A DNA stretch of 64,000 bases from Schistosoma haematobium (GCF_000699445.3 NC_067196.1:27049116-27113115), one strand, 5' to 3'. Positions 48,326 to 60,343 are shown, counted from the first letter of the stretch. Numbers and translations: made by a program. The notes: generated from the sequence alone by a model not told the origin.

Positions 48326-48330
<5 letters not shown>
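47812..48330 (+). mobile_element. Full-length SINE preceded by an inverted SINE 3' body
   Basis: 47812-47917 is the SINE 3' body on the minus strand. A tail-like 'aaaaccccttctgataat' follows, then a plus-strand copy with its 5' module (about 47938-48090), A-box-like 'agctcagtgg' (48115-48124), B-box GGTTCGAATCC (48167-48177), body and complete 3' tail 'cacaaaaccccttctgata' at 48308-48330. It is the best template for the family: 5' module, tRNA-like head, body, tail. TA arrays on both sides hide any target duplication. Confidence 0.9.

Positions 48331-48362
<32 letters not shown>
48325..48362. repeat. (AT)n(GA)n compound microsatellite
   Basis: About 12 AT units pass into about 7 GA units, directly after the SINE tail. 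Confidence 0.9.
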
Positions 48363-48925
48363 TTTCTGTATTTCATTACATCTCCGAATGTTAAAAATAT
48401 TTAGAATGAATGAAATTCCCGCTTATAATTACATTCAATCATGTAATCAGAAAGAAAACAAAAACTGGACATACCATGATAAAAAACCCTATGTACATGT
48501 CCATGTCACATTAAAACCTAATTATATTAATAAGTCATATAGTTATATTCTTTATATATTCACATACAAACGGTAATCTAAAATATTCACTTTTAAGAAA
48601 AAATTAATATGACTGAAGCTGATTAGCTTAAAAGCAAATCGTGTTAACTCCTTGAAAAATTACGTTATGTTGTGAAGAACATGTAACGTGTATAAGTGAA
48701 ATATTTATTATTAAAGTATCCAAACCTTTTAATTCCTTATTGTTAATTTGACTAAAATATCAAATTACATCTAACTTACAGATGTAAGTTCACTGTTACA
48801 TTATTTCAACTCACGTGCAAGTGAGTTTGTTCACATTTAATTCGGTTAAGTCATTTTGCTAACTTATTAACGAAATGAGTCATTAGTACAACAACAACTT
48901 ACCTATATCATTGTATCTTGATTAT
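48363..48925. other. AT-rich DNA with a small hairpin
   Basis: AACTTACA (48773-48780) faces TGTAAGTT (48783-48790) across two bases. Otherwise nothing recognised. Confidence 0.5.
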
Positions 48926-49325
48926 TGTTGCGAATGTATGAACATGTATGCTTGAGAATTGCTTACTGCCCACGCAGATATTCACTCCGCTAACCTTACT
49001 ATTAGTCGCTCAACTGATTCGATCATTTATTCATTTCACTATGTATATATATATATGTCCATTTCATTCATGTTCATTACTCTCGCTTATTAGCACTCGA
49101 TTATTTGTACTCGCTTACTCGTATTCGCTGACTCGCTCGCTCGCTTACCTGTTTGCTTTTTGGCACAACTCTTTCATGCTTGCTTAACGCAGCTGTAGTT
49201 TTGGATATCTGTGTGTGGTCCCATAATAAATGTAATCAACACTTTGTATTCGCCTTCTGATTAATATACCATTGTGGCATTATCTAGTGACGGTTATCAA
49301 GACGAACTGTATACGAAGTTTAGGG
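48926..49325 (+). repeat. LTR-like fragment (family E), tentative
   Basis: Starts TGTTGCGAATG. It has TCGCT/TACTCG-rich pyrimidine repeats (49085-49155), AATAAA near 49227 and 'gtattcgccttctgatta', then 'tggcattatctagtgacg' that could be a primer-binding region. The layout resembles an LTR followed by a short leader. Termini and target duplication are not established. Confidence 0.35.
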
Positions 49326-49429
49326 ATTATATTGAACACTAATAATAATCATTAATATTGTATCGCATCTTAGCGTTAAATAATTTTATTTTCCGGATCT
49401 ATTTTGTTGAAATCTGTAAGTTGAAATTC

Positions 49430-49573
49430 ATATCGTTGTTTTTTACTTGAATCTTTTCATTGATGATTAGGACTGCAATTGATCAGTCCCTTATTGGCAT
49501 ATGTGCATACTGTGCGTATTGCCTCGACATTGCCTTAGGTCATATGCTTTATAAGTAAAGATGAATAGTGGCT
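49430..49573 (-). repeat. Sm-alpha-like hammerhead repeat, 3' part
   Basis: Minus-strand copy of the segment downstream of the ribozyme: 'gctagccactattcatcttt', 'aaggcaatgtcgaggcaa' and 'aagattcaagtaaaa'. It begins about 10 bases after the expected cleavage position, so the ribozyme itself is missing. Confidence 0.75.
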
Positions 49574-49835
49574 AGCAGGACCCAATCAGAGTTCAGTTGA
49601 CTCATCTTCTCTCTCGTGTGCGCTTGTCAACCAATAAGGTGATAGAATAGTTTTCATCTCTCTACCCAAAGCAGTTAGTCTCACTTCGAACTCGTGCGTT
49701 TCTAGCCTCAAGTTTAAACCAATCAGGCCTAAACCTATATTGAGACAAGTTCACTTCTGTATATTAGTTGGTAGACGGATCAAGGATATAACAGTACGAT
49801 ATTTCTGTACTCTAACATAACTCTTGGAGGTTATA
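49574..49835. other. GC-richer island with three CCAAT motifs
   Basis: 'cccaatcag' (near 49579), 'aaccaataagg' (near 49630) and 'aaccaatcagg' (near 49718) lie in one 260-bp stretch, followed by 'tgtatatta'. It may be the promoter part of an old LTR; no partner copy was found. Confidence 0.35.
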
Positions 49836-50690
49836 GATGATTCCCATCATTATTTGAAAAACAGACCTCCCTCAACATTCAAGCAACTTAATAGGATCAA
49901 TTATGATGCTGTTATCTAAGTTCACAGTTATTTTTTTTCAATCTGATCATTTTTATTGAAAACCTTCAATATAAGAACTTTAAAATACACAACATTTTAT
50001 ATACTTACAAATTATTTTTAGATTTATTTATAGTATAAATTTACTACTAACACTAGTTACAGATTATTATATCCAGCAATAAAAACTATTACATTTACTG
50101 AAATTTATGTACACTAATGATTGAAAATGAAGTTCATTTGATCGTATTACTTAATTTATGGTCTATTATCACTAACTAACTGTTTTAGTCATCATAATAA
50201 ACAATTGACATCAATAAATTATCTCTCGGATATTTCACAGCATATTCAAAGTGTATCTTTTTGAAAGAAAAAAGAAATTGATTGATGATATTTCCATATT
50301 TTGTCATTGGTGTTTAGTGGATCATACTTAAATGTATCAGAGTATTGTGTATTCACATTGAATTAGATAGATGAATAAAGTGAAAAGACATTAACGTGTT
50401 TACGTGGAATTTGTTTTTGTTAATGCATCTCTTTGTAATATATCCTAGTTCTCATAAATTGTATTTCTTTTTTATTTTTTGAATTTAGCTTATTTTAGTT
50501 TCATTCTATAAGAATAAGATTTGTGATTTTGAAAGAATACATGTCCGAAATATTAATGAGTTTTTCAGTAATTCTACTTTTTTGTAGGTTACATCATACA
50601 GCGATTTACGTTAGACAAACATTGATAACCAAGAAGCATCGGTCATTTGATTTGTTCTAGTATAGGGCTTTTTAGTATATATATACATAT
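49836..50690. other. AT-rich DNA, no gene seen
   Basis: Nothing recognisable. Confidence 0.55.
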
Positions 50691-50800
50691 CCACGAGCTC
50701 ATAAGAAATCGAACCTAGAGAAGTTAGCCTCATGGTAAGTGCCGAACCTCTATACTACTGAGATAGCATCTGATGGTGTTGATGTTTGGTAGTCAAAGTA
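50691..50800 (-). repeat. SINE head fragment, diverged
   Basis: Minus-strand tRNA-like part ('gaaatcgaacctagag' and 'tactactgagatagcatc') with a little 5' module. Confidence 0.6.
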
Positions 50801-50840
50801 AGATATGATTGACAATATTCCATGAACTGACAGAAACTAA

Positions 50841-50843
<3 letters not shown>

Positions 50844-50881
<38 letters not shown>
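50844..50881. repeat. (TA)n microsatellite
   Basis: About 19 TA units. Confidence 0.95.
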
Positions 50882-50885
<4 letters not shown>

Positions 50886-51194
50886 TGTTTGCATTATTGA
50901 CTTCTACTCCGATCTTGTCGAGTGTAGAGTACTTGTAAATGTGTTAAATAAAGTATTATGTAGGTTATCCTTTTGTCCTATAAACTTGGTTTAAATCGTT
51001 AATTTGATATTATGTGATAAAGTTTGCCTGTTGACCCACTATCCAGTCCGGTGATGGCGAAGTCTCAGTCACTGATAATATTATCGTATAATAATAGTTC
51101 ATCATGGAAACGAGAAAATATTCAAATTCTGTTGTTATATTATGTTTACATATCTAACTTCAATCATTTTGCGATATTACTCTGTCATTGTTCA

Positions 51195-51300
51195 TGTTGG
51201 GTAAGTATCGCACCCACTCTCTTTGAACTCTGTCAGACAAGGCTTCTCACCACAATTTCTGAAACTACTTTTTGAAGTTAGTCACAAGTGAGCCCATAGG
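51195..51300 (-). repeat. SINE 5' module, inverted and isolated
   Basis: Its minus strand aligns with the 5' module at 47955-48030 ('gctcacttgtgactaacttc', then 'gtggtgagaagcc'). It lies just upstream of a plus-strand SINE in the opposite direction. Confidence 0.6.
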
Positions 51301-51369
51301 TTATCACTTGAGTCCGACCGATTTGAGTGTGATATAACTGTCCACGCTTAGCAATGAGAGAACGTTACA

Positions 51370-51585
51370 CAATATCGCAAATTGAATAAAGCTAGACATG
51401 TACACCATTGGATTTCTGCACAGTGGTCTAGAGGTTAAGCGCTCGCTATGAGACAGACGATCCTGGTTGAGACATTGGTTCATGCAGGAGAAAAGTCTCT
51501 ATCTAGAATAATATTACTACCCAGTGTTTACTGGTTTCCAATAGTTATCTAAGTAAGATCATTTGATGATGTAAACCATGAAATA
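51370..51585 (+). repeat. SINE copy, diverged
   Basis: A-box-like 'cacagtggtctagaggttaa' is well kept. The B-box region ('ctggttgagacattggttc') is eroded. The body continues to 'tggtttccaatagttat'. Confidence 0.75.
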
Positions 51586-52670
51586 TCAACATTCTCCGTA
51601 AATCTCCAATAGCAATATTTCCACCTATAATACTGTTTTGTGGAAATAAGCTTTATTGAAGTCATTGATAAAGTCGAAGTTGTAGTATGTTGTGTTAAAC
51701 AATTAAATGTGTCAAGATAATTTTACTAAAATTTATTATCAATACGCAAAAGTCGGTTGATTTAGAATTCTCTTATTCAACAATCAGAAATATTTTTAAA
51801 AGTTTTTTAAAAGTCTTTGTACTATATGCGGTCAATCAACAAACGGCTGAGCTAAGAAACATTGTTTAATTATAGTTGAATTTACAGGAAAAAACAACTA
51901 ACACTTGACGTTTGTTTCTTTAACTCATATAAATGTATTAACATTGACAGATAGTCAGTAAAAAAAGGCATACAACTGTTCAAAAGTTGTTTTCTTGTGT
52001 GTACATTTACGTAGTCATGAATAATTTGATACTGGGATATCAGAAATTCTATTTCAGTAGATTCTAATAATTATATGATATTCCGTTACCATGGTTACTA
52101 CATATTAGTTACCGATATATAGATTCCCAAAACAAAAATAAATACATTGAAAATGGACAGATTAATGGAAAGGTGAATTTCAAGGCGATGGTTGAGTACC
52201 AAATGTTTTCCTATACTAAATGTTTTATTACATTTGTTTGCATCTATATTTATCTCCAAATTCAATGCGTTTTTCAACCACTAAAGTAACATCTTAGATG
52301 GTTCAAACATTGACTGTAAAATGCTTCGAATCTATTCGGTAGTACACTTGCCCGATTTTATGATTGGTATATGATAATAGACTGTGCGCTACTATGGAAT
52401 AAATGCCAGTTAATTCAATACAATTCGACTGTAATTTAAATGAGAGTTGAACAGTGAAATAAATCTCCTGATGAATGGATTAAATACATGAACAAAAGAT
52501 ATCCGAATAGTTTCATTATATCGAAGAACTGATGAACATGAAATAATAACTCCGTAAGCAGTCACTCAGAATGGGATGAACCAAATGGAAAAATTAAAAG
52601 TTTAAAGATAACACGTAAATAAGGTTAATTTGTGAAATTTGCACCACAGACTGTGGTTTCACTACTATTG
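51586..52670. other. AT-rich DNA, no gene seen
   Basis: Nothing recognisable. Confidence 0.55.
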
Positions 52671-52800
52671 AAAATCAGTAATCACTACACAGACCTTTTA
52701 TCCTGGGACGGAAATTTTCAACAGTGCAAGCACATGATGTCACCAAGGATAGAACCTAACACTGTCATACCTCATAGGGAGAGCTCAAAATTCTTTTAAG
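52671..52800 (-). repeat. SINE fragment, strongly diverged
   Basis: Minus-strand body remnant ('cttttatcctgggacgg', 'caacagtgcaagcacatgat') and an eroded B box ('aggatagaacctaacac'). Confidence 0.5.
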
Positions 52801-53085
52801 CAATATATATTTGTGTCATATAGACAATTCAGTAATCATGTTTCATTTTCAAAAGGCCATGATGAGTTCTATTCAAAAAATGGAAACTGAATTAAACATC
52901 TTTCAACGGAGTGCAATCAATGCTCAGCTCAAAGCATTTTTGACACACCTCTATCTCAGCTTGGGAATTGTTGTTGCATTTTTACCAGAAAAACACACGT
53001 AAAAGTTACTAATCCGTTTTAATAACAAAAAAAGCAAATAGTAGTCTGAAATTTCTTGTCCACATATCATTTTGATTTATATGAC

Positions 53086-56000
53086 GACCGTAGTTGCTAC
53101 CTTGACGCGGTGGTCGAGCTTGCCTATCGTGATGACCCAACCGAGCTATATTGGCTGGAACATATGTTCCTGTAGGTTCTACCATGCCAGGCAGGTCGAT
53201 TGGAGAACTGTAAGACTAGAAGCAGAAACTCAAGGTCTGAGGGCGAAGTCGTACTGCTGACTGTAGAGAGGTGTGACAGCAGCAAGGCGTTTCCCTCGGA
53301 CAACCAGCATCTGCAGCGATGCTGCCTTCCCATAAGGAGGGGTGCGGTTAGAAAAGGTCGACCCTAAAAATGTCACACCTCACATTACCTCACAGATTTC
53401 CGTCTCCGGCGGTAAGGCTTTTTGAAGAACGGAGCTAACACGTCAAAAACCTCCCACAAAAAGGCCGTGCGCGACCGGCCTCAAGCAGTTGTCCCTTGGG
53501 CTCTGCGGTCACGCTCCCAGGTCGTCAAGACCAACACTAATCCAATTTCCTTTTCAGGTTCCTCAAGAAATACCTTTCCACGGTGTGGGCAGCCGAGAAG
53601 TGACACCAGCCCTCATACCCGTAACAACACACGAGACCAAGTTGGTCACATTCAAGTCCTTCCTACACCTCCTAATACCTCTCTTATCTCCATGACTAAC
53701 CCTTCTCACGTCCTTTTTTCACCTCGCATCGCTAGGGCAAATGATTCGAGTACGCGGAACGTTATTCTTGGTCTCCTGAAACCACACTCTAAACTACACG
53801 TAGGAGCATTTAACGTCCGAACATTATGCCAAATAGGACAACAGGCTTCCTTAACTAAGACTTTAGAATCTCGCGCCATCGATGTGTGCTGCGTCTCCGA
53901 AACGCGCATACAGGACCCGAGTAGCGTCATTCATTTGACATCACCATGTCAAAACAAAGAACCGACTAGATTCACACTTCGTGTATCTGGAAGCCCTGAT
54001 TCTGCTTCCCGTGGCCTCGCCGGCGTAGGTATAGCATTGAGTCCTAGGGCAGAACTAGCTCTCTTAGACTGGATCTCAGTAGACAGTCGTTTGTGCACTG
54101 TCCGACTAAACTCGTCGTTGCCTCTTCTTCGTCTCTGCCTATTCTCCCACTGACTGCAGCTCAGGTGATGTAAAAGATGAGTTTTACAGAAAGCTCTCCG
54201 ACCTTCTCCGAAAAGCTAGGCGCTCTGATGTAGTAATAGTGGCCGGTGACTTTGATGCTCAAGTAGGTAAACTAAGCGATAGGGAAAGACACCTAGGTGG
54301 ATCTTATTGCATCGTGGCTCAAAGAACAGATAATGGCAACCGTCTAGTGCGCCTATGCTCAGATAACCGTCTGTTTCTTGTAAACACTAACTTTAAGCAT
54401 AAGGAAAAACATGTTTTGACATGGCCACCCCCGAATTCGTCCCAATGTTGAACCCAAATAGATCACATCGCTATCAGCCATCGACGGAGGGGCTCGATAG
54501 AAGACTGTCGCTCATTCTGGAGCACATGCTTAGACTCAGATCATGCTCTAGTGCGAGCGCGTATTTGATTGCGTCTTACTGGACGTAGGAAAGATGATGC
54601 AAGGAAACCTCTTAAGGTCTCACTTAATAATAGTCAAGCTAAGAGTATATTTCAGGAACAACTAGAAAAACAGTTAGGCAGCCATGTCAGTGATGCCCAC
54701 CCCGAGGCAGCATGGAATGACACCCGAAAAGCTGTGGAAACAGCAGTGATATCTGCAAGTACGGCAAACCACAAGGTTAGGGAGCAAAACTGGATCTCAG
54801 CAGCATCTACCGCATTGATAGATGCTCAAAAACTGATTCCATCTGGATCTGAACATAACAAAGAGCGGGGTCAGCAGACAATTGTTCAGACTCGTTAGGG
54901 AAACCGAAATTAGGAACCCGACCGTTAGCGAAACAATCTCAGAGAAAGATGGACATATTATTCATTCTCAATCCAGGGGATTGGATCGATGGGCAGAACA
55001 CTTTAGGGATCAGTTCAACTGGCCTTCAGCCACACTTCGGTTTCCCACGATCCCCAGTCAACCTGAATGGCAAGTTGATTTAGGTCCTCTGACTCTTTAT
55101 GAAGTTGAAAAAGCCATAAGAAATCTGAAGCGAGGGAGAGCAGCAGGCCCTGATAGGTTTACTCCTGAGATTTTTAAGGATGGTGGTCCAGTATTAGCAG
55201 TGAGATTAACTGAGGTCTTAGGTAGAATTTAGGAACTGGACGTAATCCCATCTGACTGGTCTCAATCACTGATTGTGCCAGTCTATAAGAAAGGACAAAA
55301 GTCCTCTTGTGACAATCACAGAGGAATCAGTTTGACTATTATAGTGTCTAAAATATTAGCTTCAATAATACTTCGACGCCTAATCAAAGCTCGTGAAGAG
55401 CAGATTAGAGAAAACCAGGCTGGTTTTCGACCTGGACGTGGTTGTATAGATCAGATATTCACACTACGCCAGGTTCTAGAACACAGACACACATTCAGAC
55501 GCCCGACAATAATAGTATTTCTCGACCTAAGGCGGCATTCGACTCTGTTGGTCGTGAGGTTCTATGGCAGTGTTTGTCACTGAAAGGAGTACCAAAGAAG
55601 TACATTAACCTTATAAAGGCTCTCTACTCGAACACAACTGGTCGAGTGAGAGCTTATGGCGAACTGTCATCAGAATTGATTACCTCAGGTGGTGTTCGTC
55701 AGGGCTGTCCACTCTCTCCATTCTTGTTCAACTTTGTCGTCGATGTACTTTTAGAGATAACACTTTCCTCATCTAAATTTCCAGGGGTTGAACTTCTACC
55801 GGGAGGTTCACTTGTTGACTTGGGATATGCTGATGACATAGTTCTATTTGGTGAAGACGCTGACAAAATGCAGAGTCTTCTGACCACTCTAAGCAAAAGT
55901 GCAAGCATGTTTGTGATGCGATTCTCCCCCTCGAAATGTAAAATGTTGCTTCAGGATTGGGTTGCATTGACACCCGAACTAATGATAGGGAGTGAAGTAG

Positions 56001-56793
56001 TTGAGCGTGTCGACCGCTTCACTTATCTTGGAAGTCCCATCAGCCCTTGTGGTCTGGTGTGTGACGAAATCTCAGCACGGATACAGAAGGCTCGACTAGC
56101 TTTTGCCGGTAAGAGTAGAGGATATCCGTAGGTTACTAGTATTCGATCATAGGTGTCTTCGAAATATTGCTCGTATATCCTGGGACCATCGAGTAAGTAA
56201 TGCAGTTGTTAGGAAACGGGTACTAGGTAAGGATGGCAAATCAATTGATGAAGTAGTGAAACTTCATCAGTTGAGATGGCTGGGACACGTGTTACGTATG
56301 CCCAACGACCGACTGCCTCGATGTGCGATGTTCAGTGGTATAGGAGTAGGTTGGAAGAAAGCTAGAGGCGGCCAAACCAAAACATGGCACAAGTCCATGA
56401 AGTCACTGACAAGTAGAATGAGTCATGTTGGTAGGTGTAGACTACGTGGTTGGGGACCGCGAGATGATAGCAACCGATGGTTAGAGACCCTGAATGACAT
56501 GGCTCAAAATCGTTTGCAATGGCGCAGGTGCATCCACTCTTTGTGTTCTCCCAAATTCTAATCTTCTGAATTCTTCATGTCCCTTGTTTTTTCTCTTTCC
56601 AAATTTATTTCACTGGATTATACTTCTTGAATAACATCTTCAAACCCTAATCTTTCCGATTACTGCTTATACCCTTACCACCTCTACCACTACGGGACTT
56701 GAATCGACGACTGCATCTCTGCGTTAATGTGGTATAGCAACTTGAACTGATGTACGTACGTACGAAGTTCTACGTTGTTACTGACTGACTGAC
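53086..56793 (+). mobile_element. RTE-like LINE, near full length (3.7 kb)
   Basis: A GC-richer block runs from a 5' leader (53086-53421) through endonuclease and reverse transcriptase to a 3' untranslated region (56562-56780) and a (TGAC)n tail. It is bracketed by TATATGAC at 53078-53085 and 56794-56801, an 8-bp duplication that itself shares TGAC with the tail. The 3' untranslated region contains 'tgtacgtacgtacgaagttc', also present in the 7-kb copy. Its length and leader suggest a complete insertion that later decayed. Confidence 0.93.
53422..56561 (+). pseudogene. RTE endonuclease/reverse transcriptase, multiply broken
   Basis: Order: N-terminal basic region; endonuclease with 'HVGAFNVRTL' (about 53800), 'VCCVSETRIQD' (53890), 'IVAGDFDAQVG' (54236) and 'DSDHALVRAR' (54535); linker; RT with 'NHRGISL' (55315), 'QAGFRPGRGCIDQI' (55418), the 'AAFDSVGREVL' block (55533), 'GVRQGCPLSPF' (55693) and Y-A-D-D at 55826-55837; then a C-terminal region ending 'HSLCSPKF'. 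All catalytic motifs are visible. Lesions: a frame change near 54150, TGA at 54449-54451, TGA near 54566, a frame change near 54880, TAG at 55230-55232, a frame change near 55530, and a 107-bp deletion at 56107/56108 relative to the 7-kb copy. It would nick target DNA and copy RNA if intact; as it stands it cannot make a full protein. Confidence 0.92.
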
Positions 56794-56801
56794 TATATGA
56801 C

Positions 56802-59800
56802 ATGTAAATTTATTCAATAAACAGGTAGCAAAATTCTACTACTTGTTTATCTCATTCAGTAGCTCGTATATCTTTTTAGTAAAATACAGTGAACCTTGAG
56901 GAATGTTCTTTGAACCACAGTCGATGAAATTCTATGAGTATTTAGTTATCGTTTAAAGGGAGTAAGAAATATTCTCATAATCAATAGTTTTTGTTTTCCT
57001 TGACAGAAATATAACTTGAATGAGTTCTCTTGGACTTGTGTTAAAAGTTGTCATCGCATTTATATAAAATGGGATTATTAATAACAAGCATTTGTGTAAA
57101 TTTAATCGGCTTATAAATTGATTTAGTACAATGACATCTATAAAAATGAAATCATAAGTTTAAAAAAAACGAAAATCGTTCCCGACAAGTGTAAAGAAAC
57201 GTTAGTATTCTAGTGTTCACCAGTGAATTCAGTTCACTGTCATAAATGAAGTAGCTTCGTAAATTTTACACGAAGATATGTCAACAAATGACTCACTACT
57301 GTAAACAAAAACGGCAGGATTAATTATTGAATAATTTCGGATTTACATTGGTTTTTGTAAATGACAGGGTTAATTCATATTATCTGATAAAAAGCTGAGA
57401 TATTTCAATCTAAGTAGATATCAATGTCAAGATGCAATCTATTTAAATTCAATTATTGTTAATGGTGTGTTTATACAAAAGAATAAAATTTACTGGTATA
57501 AGCTCCTTGAGGCGCTGTCTCTTCATCAGCGCAATAATTTTAAGCCACTACGTTAAAGTTTAGAAATAATACATTAACATTTACTTTGAAGTATTAAGTT
57601 ACATCATCTTTAAAATAAAAAGCGTGTCAATAACTTTCGCTTTTCTTTATTCTTACCTGTTACCTGTCGGCGGTACAGATTAATTTCATTTTTGACAGTT
57701 TACACAAAGTCACCAGCTATGTAACAATCATGCCCTATCAAACGGTGGACATTTATCTAGATTTATGACATTATAGTGAAAAATGTTTTGATTCCTTCCT
57801 TTCAATAATCACTTAAGTCATTCAACAATGTTTGCGCAATGCTACTAAGTAATCAAAATTAGGATCTACTAGTTAGTTCCGATAAAGTAGTGTTAAGTAG
57901 TGCTGTTTGTAAGATACCTCGAAATTATGGGTTTATTTCTGTTTTCAACGGTGTATTTGGTACTTTGGTGTACTAAAACCTAGAAAAAACAGCCGTCTAA
58001 AAATTCCTAATTTGTCAACAACTTTTCAAATGACATTAGTCTTAAAAGTTAATTATTTCATAATTCTTTTGTTCTAACTGTTATTCATGTTATTTGTAAC
58101 ATATAAACCAAATGATCACTAAATGTAAATTTGTCCACATGATTAAATGTTTACTGGTTTCTTGGTTTCCAGATATGAATGGGTTCAAAATGTTTCTCTT
58201 CAGAAAATCAGTGTTTAGTATTATCCCAAATGTCGTCTTAGATGAGGATACTTTACTTTCAAAACTATTTTACTACTGTTTGATAACGATGGATCCTCAT
58301 CCAATACGCTGCAGTAATTATTTAACAGAAATATAAAATAACTTGGTTAAACAATGGAAAGTGGATACAAATGTTAAACAGTAACTAGGAAATCCTCCAT
58401 TTACGGTCTTCGAAAAGAATATTTTGTTTAAACGACAAATTCAAACATATTTGTTTCTTATCCAAATTGTGGTTCATTGTTTTTCAGTTTGGACGAAGTA
58501 TATCTTTTCTATTAACTCTTTGTTCTATCACTCTAAACTACCAAGTCTGATGTTTTATGAACTTGATTCGGTGTAAAAATCAGTTATTTTGAAGGAAACA
58601 AAATCAATGAAGCTTATTTTGTTGATCTGAATAAGAAATAGTAAATTCAAAATGATAACGCAGATACTGAATAATAAACTGTCATACTTTACATAAACGA
58701 ATATATTTGTCGGAGTATCTATTACTAAGATGTTTTTGTGACTAAGTTAACCAGTAAATAAGTAATAATGTATAGAGTCAGTTTTGAAAACTGATAGAAT
58801 GCAGATAAACTGAAAAAAAGTTCAGCTGTTGTATGAGAATTATTGCCATCAAAGTCTCAATATTGTGTTCCATGTTGCCAGAAGTGTACATTACAATGAA
58901 TAAAAATATACATATTCAGCAGAACATAAATGTTCATTTGATAAACACTAAAACAAAACTTGAAATCCGATGTAAAACAAACATTTTCGTGTTTTACCAT
59001 GAAAACTAATCCAGCCAATGCTTTCATTCATTCGATCTCCATACTGCCGATAATTTGTAGTTTAACAAAGTCTCCCGTGTGAAATGAATACGATATATGT
59101 AAAACTTTAATTTAATTACAACTGAATAAAAGTAGTAATCAACCAACCCAAGTTCCTGATAAAATGGTACATTTCTTATTTCATCATTAAGGAATTAAAT
59201 GGATTAGTATATTTTAAAACCTATACGTTGTTCCATTCGCAATATTTTGATGCTTTCAACTTTCGCGAAAATGCTGCGGAGATTTCAAAAGATGGAATTA
59301 CACAAAATGTTTAAAATCAAATCTATGGTTACTATGGAAGCACTTAATTGTCTTTTTTAGTCAGTAAATACTTCTGTTTGCAAATTTAATTAAATAATCT
59401 CTAGTTAATACCTTATTGAAGAAAACACTATTAAACTGTCAACTTAACAGATAAACATATTACGTCACTTTATTTATATGCTTTCTTGATAAAAATTCAC
59501 AAAACTCCATTAATTGTATTTATCGTAAACCTTTTCTGAATGTTTAACACAACTGTTTACAAAATTATGGAGAAGTTAATCACTTAGTCACAAAATGAAT
59601 AATGAAAGTAAAAATTTTGAAGCAACTGTTTTAAATTAACTGCCGGAGACTATTTATAAAGCTGAAATGTCATGGTTATTATGAGTAAAATCTTAGAACA
59701 ATTGATGTCATTAAATTTTCAGTTTCTATTTATCGATAATAACAATCTCTCATTCATGGAAATAACGAATTTCTGAATAAAAGTTTAATGGATCAATGTT

Positions 59801-59929
59801 TATAGAAATTATTTCATGCTTCAATTGTAGTAACTAAATGAATAAATAGAAATGCAAAGTCCATTTGAACAAACCATATTATTTAATGATATATTAAAAT
59901 CTTTTGTACCCTCAAATTAAATATGTTAA
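56802..59929. other. AT-rich DNA, no gene seen
   Basis: About 3.1 kb without a recognised repeat or coding stretch. Frames such as 58112-58336 look like chance. Confidence 0.55.
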
Positions 59930-60343
59930 TGTTAGAGACGTTAGATCCCCAGAACTCACTTGGAAAAGGACCTGATTTTGTAATTTTATTTAGAAAGTTT
60001 GAATTCCTTTGTTTCCGCATCAAAAGCGCTCTGTTCACCTTCATGTCGTATTTCCCACTTGAGAGAATCTTAAATACTATTGGTCCGTTTGGTCTTTCAG
60101 TATACTATTTTGTAACTCTTCCCTAGGACGGTTTTGTGCTGTGTATATACGTTTTGGTTTGTGTCTGTTGTTATCGCCCGCGTATGTGGCTTTTACGGGA
60201 TATATTTCCCAGTACGGACTTCGACTTCTCTCTCTAGTTAGCAGGGCTGGAACGCAATAGAATGGCTAGTTTATTGGTCTTTGGTCACAATTCTTTGTTC
60301 CGTTAGCAGTCTAAATGAATTCGTAACCGATTCAAACCTAGCA
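59930..60343 (+). repeat. Solo LTR (family B), copy 2, with 5-bp target duplication
   Basis: 414 bp, starts TGTTAGAGACG and ends CCTAGCA, nearly inverted termini. It is bracketed by exact GTTAA at 59925-59929 and 60344-60348. A TATA-like stretch lies near 60143-60149. It aligns with 12716-13126 along its length. A 5-bp duplication is typical of Ty3/gypsy-type elements. The absence of internal coding points to LTR-LTR recombination. Confidence 0.8.

Noticed and set aside
52811..53002. 63-codon frame just before the RTE element
   Set aside because: Composition is slightly coding-like, but there is no motif, splice support or second copy.
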